A stretch of DNA of 64,000 bases from Betaproteobacteria bacterium GR16-43 (lineage in GTDB: Bacteria; Pseudomonadota; Gammaproteobacteria; Burkholderiales; Usitatibacteraceae). Shown here one piece after another: positions 55,241 to 63,357 of the stretch. The stretch spans positions 2,542,001 to 2,606,000 of the forward strand of contig CP019169.1 in the NCBI GenBank assembly GCA_001953215.1, written 5' to 3'. Numbering within the stretch: position 1 is the stretch's first letter; each line of letters starts with the position of its first letter. The notes under the pieces are model-generated. The model had not been told where the DNA came from, ran no database searches, and saw only the letters and a list, made by a program, of their open reading frames with translations. Both the position numbers and the translations under genes were made by a program.

Positions 55241-55270
55241 TTGTTCCTGTAGGGCTTTTTCGGCTATAAT
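55241..55270 (+). promoter_or_regulatory. Promoter of the rpsF operon
   Basis: -35 TTGTTC (55241-55246), an 18-base spacer and a perfect -10 TATAAT (55265-55270) begin on the base after the epimerase stop. The predicted start near 55277 gives an untranslated leader of about 124 bases before rpsF. Confidence 0.7.
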
Positions 55271-55288
55271 CTTTGGCTCCGTTAGATG

Positions 55289-55343
55289 GCCGGACCCTTT
55301 GGGGCCGGCACCATGGCGGGCGGTAGCGAATACTTTGCTACCG
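55289..55343 (+). promoter_or_regulatory. Structured rpsF leader, candidate S6:S18 autoregulatory element
   Basis: Two strong hairpins lie in the 5' leader: GCCGG-A-CCC/GGG-G-CCGGC (55289-55309) and CGGTAGC/GCTACCG (55321-55343). A 3' CCGAACC and pyrimidine-rich stretch follow. rpsF operons in many bacteria carry a leader motif bound by the S6:S18 complex, with an essential CCG. This leader sits in the right place and has CCG motifs, but the fold has not been compared with the known consensus. Confidence 0.4.
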
Positions 55344-55400
55344 AACCTTGCCCTACCCCGTTCGCATGCGGTGGGGGGCTTCAACCCAAAAGGAGAGTTC

Positions 55401-55826
55401 ATGCGCCATTACGAGATGGTATTCATCGTGCATCCCGATCAGAGCGAGCAGGTGCCCGCCATGATCGAGCGCTACCGCGGCATGGTCACCGCGGGCAACG
55501 GCAAGGTGCACCGTATCGAAGACTGGGGCCGGCGCCAGCTGGCTTACCCGATCCAGAAGGTGTTCAAGGCGCACTACGTGCTGATGAACATCGAGATCGG
55601 CAACGAGACGCTCGCGGAGATCGAGCACGCGTTCAAGTTCAACGACGCCGTGCTGCGACACCTCATCGTCACCATGGACGAGGCCGTCACCGGCCCCTCG
55701 CCCATGATGAAGGAAGAGAAAAGCCGCAACGTCACCGACGGGCAGGGCGAAACGCGTGAAGGCGGCAGGGAAGCTTCGGCTCCCGCTCCCGCTCCGGCGC
55801 GCGAACAACCTGCCACGGCGGCGTAA
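55401..55826 (+). CDS. rpsF: 30S ribosomal protein S6
   Basis: A 141-residue S6. [37 protein letters not shown] and [20 protein letters not shown] are characteristic. The tail beyond residue 100 is Glu/Arg/Ala/Pro-rich, as often in betaproteobacteria. ATG 55401 follows AGGAGA; longer upstream reading is the untranslated leader. First gene of rpsF-priB-rpsR-rplI. Confidence 0.96.
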   Translation: MRHYEMVFIVHPDQSEQVPAMIERYRGMVTAGNGKVHRIEDWGRRQLAYPIQKVFKAHYVLMNIEIGNETLAEIEHAFKFNDAVLRHLIVTMDEAVTGPSPMMKEEKSRNVTDGQGETREGGREASAPAPAPAREQPATAA

Positions 55827-55843
55827 CCACCGATACGGAAAGG

Positions 55844-56149
55844 GTGGATCGCAACCAGCTCCTCCTCGACGCCGAGATCCTCGACGTGGGCCCCGTGCGG
55901 GCTACGCCGGGCGGAATCGACACCGTAGCCCTGAGGCTGCGGCACGTTTCCGAGCAGGTCGAAGCGGGTGGGAGCAGGACGGTCGAGGTCACGATCGACG
56001 CGTCGGGATTCGGGAGCGTGGCTCCCAAGCTCGGCGCCCTCGGCAAGGGACAGCGCATCGCGGTGAAGGGATTCATCACGAAGCGCAGTGCCCGCAGCGA
56101 TATCCCGGTCCTTCACATCAACGAATTCAAGATCATCGATACGGAGTGA
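55844..56149 (+). CDS. priB: Primosomal replication protein N (PriB)
   Basis: A 101-residue OB-fold protein of the PriB type, which helps PriA/DnaT restart forks and binds single-stranded DNA. NQLLLDAEILDVGPVRATPG and VAVKGFITKRSARSDIPVLH-like ends match PriB/SSB. Its position between rpsF and rpsR is the conserved one. The start is GTG 55844 with GGAAAG upstream. rpsR begins 3 bases after its stop. Confidence 0.9.
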   Translation: MDRNQLLLDAEILDVGPVRATPGGIDTVALRLRHVSEQVEAGGSRTVEVTIDASGFGSVAPKLGALGKGQRIAVKGFITKRSARSDIPVLHINEFKIIDTE

Positions 56150-56152
56150 ACC

Positions 56153-56449
56153 ATGCCCAGACCCGCACCCCGCGGCAAAGGTAAAGGCAAAGGGAAGTTC
56201 GGCAAGGACGGCAAGAAACCGCAGAATCGCGGGCTGTTCCGGCGCCGCAAGTTTTGCCGCTTTACCGCAGAGAACATCAAGTGGGTGGACTACAAGGACA
56301 TCGCCATCCTCAAGGACTTCGTGAACGAGAACGGGAAGATCATCCCCGCTCGCATCACCGGCACGAAGGCCCGGTACCAGCGACAGCTCGGCATCGCGAT
56401 CAAGCGCGCGCGCTTCCTCGCGCTGATCCACTTCACCGACCTTCACTGA
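56153..56449 (+). CDS. rpsR: 30S ribosomal protein S18
   Basis: A 98-residue S18 with a basic Gly/Lys-rich N-terminal extension, then [20 protein letters not shown], the family signature, and [21 protein letters not shown]18 pairs with S6 on the 30S platform, and both are encoded in this operon. It is slightly longer than E. coli S18 because of the N-terminal extension. Confidence 0.96.
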   Translation: MPRPAPRGKGKGKGKFGKDGKKPQNRGLFRRRKFCRFTAENIKWVDYKDIAILKDFVNENGKIIPARITGTKARYQRQLGIAIKRARFLALIHFTDLH

Positions 56450-56460
56450 GGAGATACGAC

Positions 56461-56913
56461 ATGCAAGTGATCCTCATGGAAAAGGTCACCAACCTCGGCT
56501 CGCTCGGCGACGTGGTGAAGGTGAAGGACGGCTTCGCGCGCAACTTCCTCATCCCGCAAGGCAAGGCGAAGCGCGCCACCACGGCGAACCTCAAGGAGTT
56601 CGAGGCCCGCCGCGTGGAGCTGGAGCGCAAGGCCAACGAGTCCCTCACCGGGGCGCAGGAGCGCGCCGCGAAGCTCGAGGGCGCGAAGGTGGAGATCACC
56701 CAGAAGGCCGGCCCCGATGGCCGCCTGTTCGGGTCGGTCACCAACTCCGACGTGGCCGCGGCCCTCAAGGCGGCGACCGGCATCGAGGTGAAGAAGGCGG
56801 ACGTGCGCATGCCCGCCGGTACGCTGAAGCACATTGGCGAGTTCCCGCTGGTCGTGCAGTTGCACACGGATGTGCTCTCGAATATCACGGTGGTCGTGGT
56901 CGCCGAGCAGTAA
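56461..56913 (+). CDS. rplI: 50S ribosomal protein L9
   Basis: A 150-residue L9. The N-terminal domain [20 protein letters not shown] with [20 protein letters not shown] is diagnostic, followed by the connecting helix and C-terminal domain ([16 protein letters not shown]). ATG 56461 follows GAGGAG. A strong terminator comes directly after. Confidence 0.97.
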   Translation: MQVILMEKVTNLGSLGDVVKVKDGFARNFLIPQGKAKRATTANLKEFEARRVELERKANESLTGAQERAAKLEGAKVEITQKAGPDGRLFGSVTNSDVAAALKAATGIEVKKADVRMPAGTLKHIGEFPLVVQLHTDVLSNITVVVVAEQ

Positions 56914-56931
56914 CTCCGCCGTAAGTTGTTG

Positions 56932-56966
56932 AAAAGGGCCACGGTTTCGACCGTGGCCCTTTTGTT
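56932..56966 (+). terminator. Rho-independent terminator of the rpsF operon
   Basis: The stem AAAAGGGCCACGGT/ACCGTGGCCCTTTT closes on a TTCG tetraloop and is followed by TTTTGTTTT. This is a textbook intrinsic terminator and the strongest in the window. dnaB, 138 bases downstream, therefore has its own promoter. Confidence 0.9.
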
Positions 56967-56975
56967 TTCCCGGGG

Positions 56976-57040
56976 TTATCCACAATTTGTTAGTCACGCA
57001 AATAACAGGTCGTCCCCAACGTAAAGTCAGCCCATCCACA
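56976..57040 (+). promoter_or_regulatory. DnaA box (TTATCCACA) and a weaker second match upstream of dnaB
   Basis: TTATCCACA at 56976-56984 is a perfect consensus DnaA box; CCATCCACA at 57032-57040 matches 7 of 9 positions in the same orientation. Both are in the 137-base non-coding gap between the rplI terminator and dnaB. They could let DnaA modulate dnaB transcription. No AT-rich unwinding region or larger box cluster is seen, so this is not an origin. Confidence 0.45.
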
Positions 57041-57103
57041 GCCTTTTCCGTTGTGATCTCGGGAGGCGCGCCGCACACTGCGCGGCTTCCATAAAAACAA
57101 TCC

Positions 57104-59551
57104 ATGTCCTCCGTTCCCGCCAACGACCGATTTCCCCCGCCAGGCTCCATTCACGGAGACACGCAGGTCGAATCGCTGCGCCTGCCGCCGCACTCGGTCG
57201 AAGCCGAGCAGGCCGTGCTGGGCAGCCTGCTGCTCAGCAACAACGCGTGGGACCGCATTGGCGACGTCATCTCGGAATCGGATTTCTACCGCCATGACCA
57301 CCGGCTGATCTGGCGCGCCATCACGCGCCTGGTGGAGGAGAACAAGCCGGCCGACGTGCTCACGCTCTCGGAGGCATTCAAGGTCGGCGGAGACCTGCAG
57401 GACATCGGCGGCATGGCGTACCTGCACCAGCTCGCCACCGGCACGCCGAGCGCGGCCAACATCCGGCGCTACGCCGAGATCGTTCGCGAGCGCGCCATCA
57501 TGCGCAAGCTCGCCGAGGTCGGCACGATGATCGCCGACAGCGCCTATACGCCACAGGGCCGCGAGGCGCGCACGCTGCTGGACGAAGCCGAGACCAAGAT
57601 CCTCGAGATCGGCGAGAAGGGCGGGCGCTCGTCCGAGAGTTTCCAGAAGATGTCGCTGGTGCTCTCCGAGGTGATGAACCGCCTCGACGAGCTGCATCGC
57701 AACCCGGCGTCGGTCACCGGCAAGGCCACGGGCTATACCGATCTCGACGAGATGACGACGGGCCTTCAGAACGGGGATCTCGTGATAGTCGCGGGAAGGC
57801 CATCGATGGGGAAAGCGCTCAGCCTAGATGCGAGGATCAAGACCCGAACGGGCTGGAAGCTGATGGGCGACTTGCAGGTCGGCGATACCCTCGCTTCCGT
57901 CGACGGTGCCCCCTCCATAGTCACGGGTGTGTATCCGCAGGGCGTGCGTCAGGTATATCGGATCACGTTCTCGGATGGGCGGTCGACCGAGTGCTGCGCG
58001 GAACACCTGTGGCGGGTGTACTTCCGGCAGTGGCCCGAACCTAGGGTCCTTCGCACGGACAAGCTGATGGAGATGCTCGCTCGCGCGCGTTATCGCGGCC
58101 GACTGTGGATCGATCAGGTCAATGGTGAATTTGGACACGACGATCCACTGCCTGTAGATCCGTGGCTTCTCGGGGCACTCCTTGGAGACGGGAGTCTGTG
58201 CGGGTCCAGTCTCAAGTTCACAACGGCAGACGCCGAGATGGTCGAACAGGTTCGCGAGGCTGTGGGGGCCGAGCACGTGGTAGACGCGCACAGCGCGAAC
58301 TACCAGTACGGTATCTCCCAAGCTGACTTTATCAGGGGAAAGAGCGCTGCCTCGCCGGTCGTTGTGGCGCTTCGATCAATGTCTCTATGGGGGCTTCACA
58401 GCCACGAGAAATTCATTCCCGAGATCTATAGGAATGCGAATCGCGCGGCGCGATTGGCTTTGTTGCAAGGGTTGTTGGACACCGACGGATGGGTGGAGAA
58501 GTGGGGCACCGTTCGTTTCTGTACGACCAGCTATCGCATGGCATTGGAGGTTGTGGACCTCGTCCGATCGCTCGGTGGCTGGTGCTCGTTGCGGGACAAG
58601 CGCACTCATTTTTCGCACAAGGGAGAAAAGCGCGAAGGCCGTACCGCCTACGTTCTGAACATTAACCATCCAGAGCCGCGTTCGCTCCTTCGTCTTTCGC
58701 ATAAACGTGATCGCCTCCCCGATCGCTACATTCGCCGCGTAAAACCAGTCCTCAGATCCATTGTTCCGTCGCGAGAAACTCCGACCCAGTGCATCTCGGT
58801 CTCGCACGCTTCTCGTCTGTTCGTAACAGACGACTACGTTGTCACTCACAACACCGCCTTCTCGCTGAACATCGCCGAGCACGTCGGCCTGGAACTGAAG
58901 CTTCCGGTCCTGATCTTCTCGATGGAAATGGGCGGCACGCAACTCGGCCTGCGCCTGCTGGGCTCCACGGCGAAGGTCGACGCGCAGAAGCTGAGGACCG
59001 GGCGCCTGGACACGAGCGACTGGGATCGCCTGGGCACGGCCCTGGGCAAGTTGAACGAGGCACCCATCCTCATCGACGAGACGCCCTCGTTGAACCCGCT
59101 CGAGCTGCGGGCCCGCGCGCGGCGCAAGCGCCGCGAGTACGGGGAGCTGGGCCTGATTGTCGTCGATTACATACAGCTCATGCAGGCCGCGCAATCCGGC
59201 ACCGAGAACCGCGCCACCGAGATCAGCGAGATCTCGCGCTCCCTGAAAGCCATGGCGAAAGAGCTGAAAGTGCCGGTCATCGCGCTCTCCCAGTTGAACC
59301 GATCGCTCGAACAGCGGCCCAACAAGAGGCCCGTGATGAGCGATCTCCGCGAATCGGGCGCCATCGAACAGGACGCGGACGTGATTCTTTTTATCTACCG
59401 TGACGAGGTGTACGACGAGAACTCGCCGGACAAGGGCATCGCGGAGATCATCATCGGCAAGCAGCGTAACGGCCCGATCGGCACGGTGAAGCTCACCTTC
59501 GTGGGCAAGCACACGCGCTTCGAGAACTACGCCGGGCCGAGCGGCTACTAG
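57104..59551 (+). CDS. dnaB: Replicative DNA helicase DnaB, precursor containing an in-frame intein
   Basis: An 815-codon frame encoding DnaB interrupted by a 346-residue intein (residues 238-583). Removing it leaves 469 residues, the normal DnaB length. The N-terminal domain is intact (PPHSVEAEQAVLGSLLL); Walker A GRPSMGK ends at residue 237 and continues as TAFSLN at 584. Downstream motifs follow: PVLIFSMEMGG, LIVVDYIQLMQ, VPVIALSQLNRSLEQRP and SDLRESGAIEQDADVILFIYR. Function requires protein splicing, since the insertion splits the ATP-binding loop. Gene order rplI-dnaB-alr-radA is conserved. Confidence 0.96.
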   Translation: MSSVPANDRFPPPGSIHGDTQVESLRLPPHSVEAEQAVLGSLLLSNNAWDRIGDVISESDFYRHDHRLIWRAITRLVEENKPADVLTLSEAFKVGGDLQDIGGMAYLHQLATGTPSAANIRRYAEIVRERAIMRKLAEVGTMIADSAYTPQGREARTLLDEAETKILEIGEKGGRSSESFQKMSLVLSEVMNRLDELHRNPASVTGKATGYTDLDEMTTGLQNGDLVIVAGRPSMGKALSLDARIKTRTGWKLMGDLQVGDTLASVDGAPSIVTGVYPQGVRQVYRITFSDGRSTECCAEHLWRVYFRQWPEPRVLRTDKLMEMLARARYRGRLWIDQVNGEFGHDDPLPVDPWLLGALLGDGSLCGSSLKFTTADAEMVEQVREAVGAEHVVDAHSANYQYGISQADFIRGKSAASPVVVALRSMSLWGLHSHEKFIPEIYRNANRAARLALLQGLLDTDGWVEKWGTVRFCTTSYRMALEVVDLVRSLGGWCSLRDKRTHFSHKGEKREGRTAYVLNINHPEPRSLLRLSHKRDRLPDRYIRRVKPVLRSIVPSRETPTQCISVSHASRLFVTDDYVVTHNTAFSLNIAEHVGLELKLPVLIFSMEMGGTQLGLRLLGSTAKVDAQKLRTGRLDTSDWDRLGTALGKLNEAPILIDETPSLNPLELRARARRKRREYGELGLIVVDYIQLMQAAQSGTENRATEISEISRSLKAMAKELKVPVIALSQLNRSLEQRPNKRPVMSDLRESGAIEQDADVILFIYRDEVYDENSPDKGIAEIIIGKQRNGPIGTVKLTFVGKHTRFENYAGPSGY
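57815..58852 (+). mobile_element. Class 3 intein with LAGLIDADG homing endonuclease, inserted in the DnaB P-loop
   Basis: The 346-residue element starts Ala (ALSLDARIKTRTGW) and ends VVTHN, with Thr as the +1 extein residue. It lacks the N-terminal Cys/Ser nucleophile but has the class 3 signature: Trp66 in block B (CAEHLWRVY), Cys326 in block F (TPTQCISVSH) and Thr344 two residues before the final Asn. Between the splicing halves are two LAGLIDADG motifs, WLLGALLGDG (118-126) and ALLQGLLDTDG (215-225), both keeping the catalytic-type Asp, so a homing endonuclease appears intact. Base composition is visibly less GC-rich than the flanking exteins, consistent with lateral arrival. Confidence 0.93.
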
Positions 59552-59555
59552 CGCC

Positions 59556-60629
59556 GTGTCCCGCCCGCTCCGCGCCACGATCGACCTCGCCGCGCTGCGC
59601 CACAACTACGGGGTGGCCAAGCGCGCCGCGCCGCGCTCGCGCGTGCTCGCGGTGGTGAAAGCGAACGCGTACGGCCACGGCCTCGAGCGAGCGGCACGAG
59701 CCCTCGCGGCGACCGCGGATGGCTTCGCGCTCATCGAGCCGGAGTACGCCGTGCGCCTGCGCGAGTCGGGCTTCGAGCGCGAGATCCTCCTGCTCGAGGG
59801 CTTCTTCGAAGCCGGCGAGCTGCCGCAACTCGCGGCTGCGAACATCGCAACGGCCGTCGCCACCGAGGAGCAGTTGCGCGCCCTCGAGGCGTACCGCGGC
59901 GGCGCGCTCGACGCATACCTCAAGATCAACACCGGCATGAATCGCCTCGGCTTCGCGCCCCAGCGGGCGAAAGCGGCACTGGAACGCCTGCGCGCCTGCC
60001 CAGGTGTGCGCTCGATCACGCTCATGACGCATTTCGCGACCTCCGACGGCCCCGAGGGCATCGACGACGCGATGCAGCGATTCGGCAGCGCCACCGCCGG
60101 GGTTCCCTTTCCGAAGAGCCTCGCCAACTCCGCGGCGATCTTCGCGCACCCGCAATCGCACGCGGACACGGTCCGGCTGGGCATCGCGCTCTACGGGGCC
60201 ACGCCGTTCTCCGATCGAACCGCGGCCTCGCTCGGCGTGAAGCCCGCGATGACGCTCACCTCCGCGCTGATCGCCGTGCAGGACCTCGAGGCGGGCGAGA
60301 CGATCGGCTACGGCGCGACGTTCCGCGCGGCCCAGCCGATGCGCGTGGGCGTGGTCGCCTGCGGCTACGCCGATGGGTACCCGCGCCATGCGGCGTCGGG
60401 CGCACCGGTCCTCGTGGACGGCGTGCGCTCCCGCACAGCAGGCCGTGTGTCGATGGACCTCATCACGGTCGACCTCACGCCGGTACCCGGGGCCGGTGTC
60501 GGCACGCCCGTGACGCTCTGGGGAGAGGGCCTGCCGATCGACGACGTGGCCGGGTCGGCGGGAACCGTCGGCTATGAGTTGATGTGCGCGCTCGCGCCGC
60601 GCGTGCGCGTCGTGGAAGCCGGGGCCTGA
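59556..60629 (+). CDS. alr: Alanine racemase
   Basis: A 357-residue PLP enzyme that makes D-alanine for peptidoglycan. The PLP Lys is in VLAVVKANAYGHGLE near the N-terminus. KINTGMNRLGF, THFATSD, the catalytic-Tyr block ETIGYGATFRA and GYADGYPRHA with GRVSMDLITVDL are family blocks. The start is GTG 59556, 4 bases after the dnaB stop. The dnaB-alr-radA order is conserved. Confidence 0.95.
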   Translation: MSRPLRATIDLAALRHNYGVAKRAAPRSRVLAVVKANAYGHGLERAARALAATADGFALIEPEYAVRLRESGFEREILLLEGFFEAGELPQLAAANIATAVATEEQLRALEAYRGGALDAYLKINTGMNRLGFAPQRAKAALERLRACPGVRSITLMTHFATSDGPEGIDDAMQRFGSATAGVPFPKSLANSAAIFAHPQSHADTVRLGIALYGATPFSDRTAASLGVKPAMTLTSALIAVQDLEAGETIGYGATFRAAQPMRVGVVACGYADGYPRHAASGAPVLVDGVRSRTAGRVSMDLITVDLTPVPGAGVGTPVTLWGEGLPIDDVAGSAGTVGYELMCALAPRVRVVEAGA

Positions 60630-60630
60630 C

Positions 60631-61989
60631 ATGGCGAAGCCCAAGTCCGTCTACACCTGCACCGAATGCGGTGGCCAGTCGCTCAAGTGGCAGGGCCAGT
60701 GCCCGCACTGTGCCGAGTGGAACACCCTGGTCGAGACCACGGCCGAATCGGCGAAGACCTCGGGCCATCGCTATGCCAGCACGACGGCCGTCGAGGCGGT
60801 CTCGCTGGGCGATGTCGAGGCGAAGGATTTTCCGCGCCTGCCCACGCTGATCGGGGAGTTCGACCGCGTGCTCGGCGGCGGGCTGGTCGAAGGAGGCGTC
60901 GTGCTGATCGGCGGCGATCCCGGCATCGGCAAGTCGACGCTGCTGCTCCAGGCCGCCGCGCGCCTCGCCGAGCAGGTTCCCGTGCTCTACGTGAGCGGCG
61001 AGGAATCCTCGCAGCAGGTGGCGCTGCGCGCCCGGCGCCTGGGCGTCAATGCGGCGAAGGTGATGCTGCTGCCGGAGATCGAGCTGGAGAAGATCCAGGC
61101 CGCGCTCGCCACGATGAAGCCGCGCGTCGCGGTCATCGACTCCATCCAGACCCTCTACTCCTCGGCGCTGACCTCGGCGCCGGGTTCGGTGGCCCAGGTG
61201 CGCGAATGCGCGGCACAGCTGACGCGCTTCGCCAAGCAGACCGGCACCACGGTGGTTTTCATCGGCCACGTCACGAAGGAGGGCGCGCTCGCGGGCCCTC
61301 GCGTCCTCGAGCACATGGTGGACACGGTGCTCTATTTCGAGGGCGACACGCACTCCAGCTTCCGCCTGGTGCGCGCCTTCAAGAACCGCTTCGGCGCGGT
61401 GAACGAGATGGGCGTCTTCGCGATGACCGAACGCGGCCTGCGCGAGGTCACCAATCCGTCGGCGCTCTTCCTCTCGGGCCATTCGATGGGCGTGGCCGGC
61501 TCGTGCGTGATGGTCACGCAGGAGGGCACGCGTCCGCTGCTGGTCGAACTGCAGGCGCTGGTCGACGAAACGCACGGCAACGTGCCCAAGCGCCTCACCG
61601 TGGGCCTCGAGCTGAATCGCCTCGCGATGCTGCTGGCGGTGTTGCACCGGCACGCCGGCATCGCCTGCTTCGACCAGGACGTCTTCGTGAACGCGGTGGG
61701 CGGCGTGCGCATCGCCGAACCCGGGGCCGACCTCGCGGTCACGCTCGCCATCACGTCGAGCCTGCGCAACAAGGCCCTCCCGGACCGCCATGTGGTTTTC
61801 GGGGAGGTCGGCCTCGCGGGCGAAGTGAGGCCGGTGCAGCGCGGCCAGGAGCGGCTCAAGGAAGCGGCCAAGCTGGGCTTCACGCACGCGATCGTCCCGG
61901 CGGCGAACAAGCCGAAGCAGGCGATCGCGGGTCTCGAAGTGGTGGCGGTGGAACGGCTCGTGGAAGCCGTGGACTACGTGCGCCGCTAG
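60631..61989 (+). CDS. radA: DNA repair protein RadA
   Basis: A 452-residue RadA (Sms), a RecA-like branch-migration helicase in recombination. The N-terminal C4 zinc finger is CTECGGQSLKWQGQCPHC, Walker A is GGDPGIGKSTLLLQ, the RadA-specific KNRFG is in FKNRFGAVNEMG, and the C-terminal Lon-protease-like domain begins around VGLELNRLAMLLAVL. It starts 1 base after alr and converges on the kinase gene 13 bases away. Confidence 0.96.
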   Translation: MAKPKSVYTCTECGGQSLKWQGQCPHCAEWNTLVETTAESAKTSGHRYASTTAVEAVSLGDVEAKDFPRLPTLIGEFDRVLGGGLVEGGVVLIGGDPGIGKSTLLLQAAARLAEQVPVLYVSGEESSQQVALRARRLGVNAAKVMLLPEIELEKIQAALATMKPRVAVIDSIQTLYSSALTSAPGSVAQVRECAAQLTRFAKQTGTTVVFIGHVTKEGALAGPRVLEHMVDTVLYFEGDTHSSFRLVRAFKNRFGAVNEMGVFAMTERGLREVTNPSALFLSGHSMGVAGSCVMVTQEGTRPLLVELQALVDETHGNVPKRLTVGLELNRLAMLLAVLHRHAGIACFDQDVFVNAVGGVRIAEPGADLAVTLAITSSLRNKALPDRHVVFGEVGLAGEVRPVQRGQERLKEAAKLGFTHAIVPAANKPKQAIAGLEVVAVERLVEAVDYVRR

Positions 61990-62002
61990 TTTCCCCGGCG
62001 GA

Positions 62003-63355
62003 CTACTTCAGCACCAGCGCGATCGCGAGGCCCACGGCCGCCGCGAAGAGCACGACGATGGCGCCGATGGCGACCATGCTGTGCCCGCCGCCGATGCGCG
62101 TCTTCTGCGTCACCATGCCCGAGGGCAGCGCGCGCGGGCGCGTGACGTCGGGGTTGGGAAGGCGCACTTCGGGTTTCGGTGCGGCGGCCGGCTCGGCTGC
62201 CGCTGCGGCGGCCTTCGCGGCCTCGGCCGCGAGCGGGCTGCCCGGTTCGATCTTGCCCTTGTACGCGCGCATCTTCTGCGTGACCGAGATGTACTCGCGG
62301 AAATCCTCGGTCTGGTTGGTCATCGCCGCGAGGCGCAGCGTGGCGTCGAAGGAATCGAAGGTCTTGTCGAGGGGCAGCGGAGAAGCCGTGTCCTCGCCCA
62401 CCTGCGGCTTGGCGACCACGTCCTGCGGGATCGGCAGCGTGGAGGTGTCGATCTTCTCCGGCGCGGGCGCGCTCGGGCGCTGCGCGGGAACGGGCTGCGC
62501 GGTCGCCTTGAGGGCAGTGGCGGGGCGGCCGTGGTCCATCTGCCGGCGCACCTCGCGCAGGTCGTCGCCCAGTTCCTTGATCGCCTGGTAGCGGTCGTCC
62601 AGCGTCTTGGCCATGGCCTTGGCGACGATCAGGTCGAGCATCGCGGGCACGGTGCGGTTGTGGTGCGAGGGCGGCACGGGCGTGGTGTTCACCGTGGCGT
62701 ACATGATCGCGTTCACGTTGTCGCCGTCGAACGGGGCCACGCCGGTGAGCGCCTCGTAGAGCACGACCCCCAGCGAGAAGATGTCGCTGCGGGCATCGAT
62801 GGTCTTGCCGATCACCTGCTCGGGCGACATGTAGCGCGGCGAGCCGAGGATCAGGCCCGTCATCGTCTTCACGGCGGAGTTGGGCAGGCGCGCGATGCCG
62901 AAGTCGGTGATCTTCGCGATGCCGCCGCGCATCACCATGATGTTCGAGGGCTTCACGTCGCGGTGCACGATGTTCTGCTGGTGCGCGAACCAGAGGCCGT
63001 CGGCCACCTGCGCGATGATGTCGACCACGCCTTCGGGCGCCGGCAGCTTGCCGCTCGCGATGATGTCCTTGAGTTCCTGTCCCTCGAGGAATTCCATCGC
63101 CATGTAGGCGACCGACTCGGTCTTGCCCACGTCGTAGATCGTGACGATGTTCGGGTGGTTCAGGCGCCCGGCGGCCTTGATCTCCTGCTGGAAGCGCGCT
63201 TCGTACTCCTCGAGCTCCTGGCGCGACAGGTTCAGGTTGATCGTCTTGATCGCGACCGTGCGGTCGATGATCGGGTCGACGGCCTTGTACACGACGCCCA
63301 TGGCGCCCTGGCCGATCTCCGAGATGATCTTGTACCGTCCCAGCGTTGAAATCAT
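62003..63355 (-). CDS. Membrane-anchored Ser/Thr protein kinase (Hanks type)
   Basis: A 450-residue kinase. Gly-loop IGQGAMGVVYKA, VAIK Lys, catalytic loop IVHRDVKPSNIM, DFGIA, an APE-equivalent SPRYMSPEQV and RSDIFSLGVVLYEALTG are all intact, so it should be active. After residue about 275 comes an Ala/Pro-rich linker, and the C-terminus is a single TM helix (MVAIGAIVVLFAAAVGLAIA), anchoring the kinase with its catalytic domain in the cytoplasm. ATG 63355 is 2 bases from the stop of the upstream repeat protein gene, so they form an operon. Substrates are unknown. Confidence 0.9.
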   Translation of the reverse strand: MISTLGRYKIISEIGQGAMGVVYKAVDPIIDRTVAIKTINLNLSRQELEEYEARFQQEIKAAGRLNHPNIVTIYDVGKTESVAYMAMEFLEGQELKDIIASGKLPAPEGVVDIIAQVADGLWFAHQQNIVHRDVKPSNIMVMRGGIAKITDFGIARLPNSAVKTMTGLILGSPRYMSPEQVIGKTIDARSDIFSLGVVLYEALTGVAPFDGDNVNAIMYATVNTTPVPPSHHNRTVPAMLDLIVAKAMAKTLDDRYQAIKELGDDLREVRRQMDHGRPATALKATAQPVPAQRPSAPAPEKIDTSTLPIPQDVVAKPQVGEDTASPLPLDKTFDSFDATLRLAAMTNQTEDFREYISVTQKMRAYKGKIEPGSPLAAEAAKAAAAAAEPAAAPKPEVRLPNPDVTRPRALPSGMVTQKTRIGGGHSMVAIGAIVVLFAAAVGLAIALVLK

Positions 63356-63357
63356 GT

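Noticed and set aside
56967-57103. Replication origin near dnaB
   Set aside because: Only one perfect and one weak DnaA box, no AT-rich unwinding element, and no dnaA/dnaN/gyrB neighbours.
57815-58852. dnaB disrupted by an insertion, or two separate dnaB fragments
   Set aside because: The frame is continuous, the insertion has complete splicing blocks at both borders, and joining the flanks restores an exact Walker A motif.
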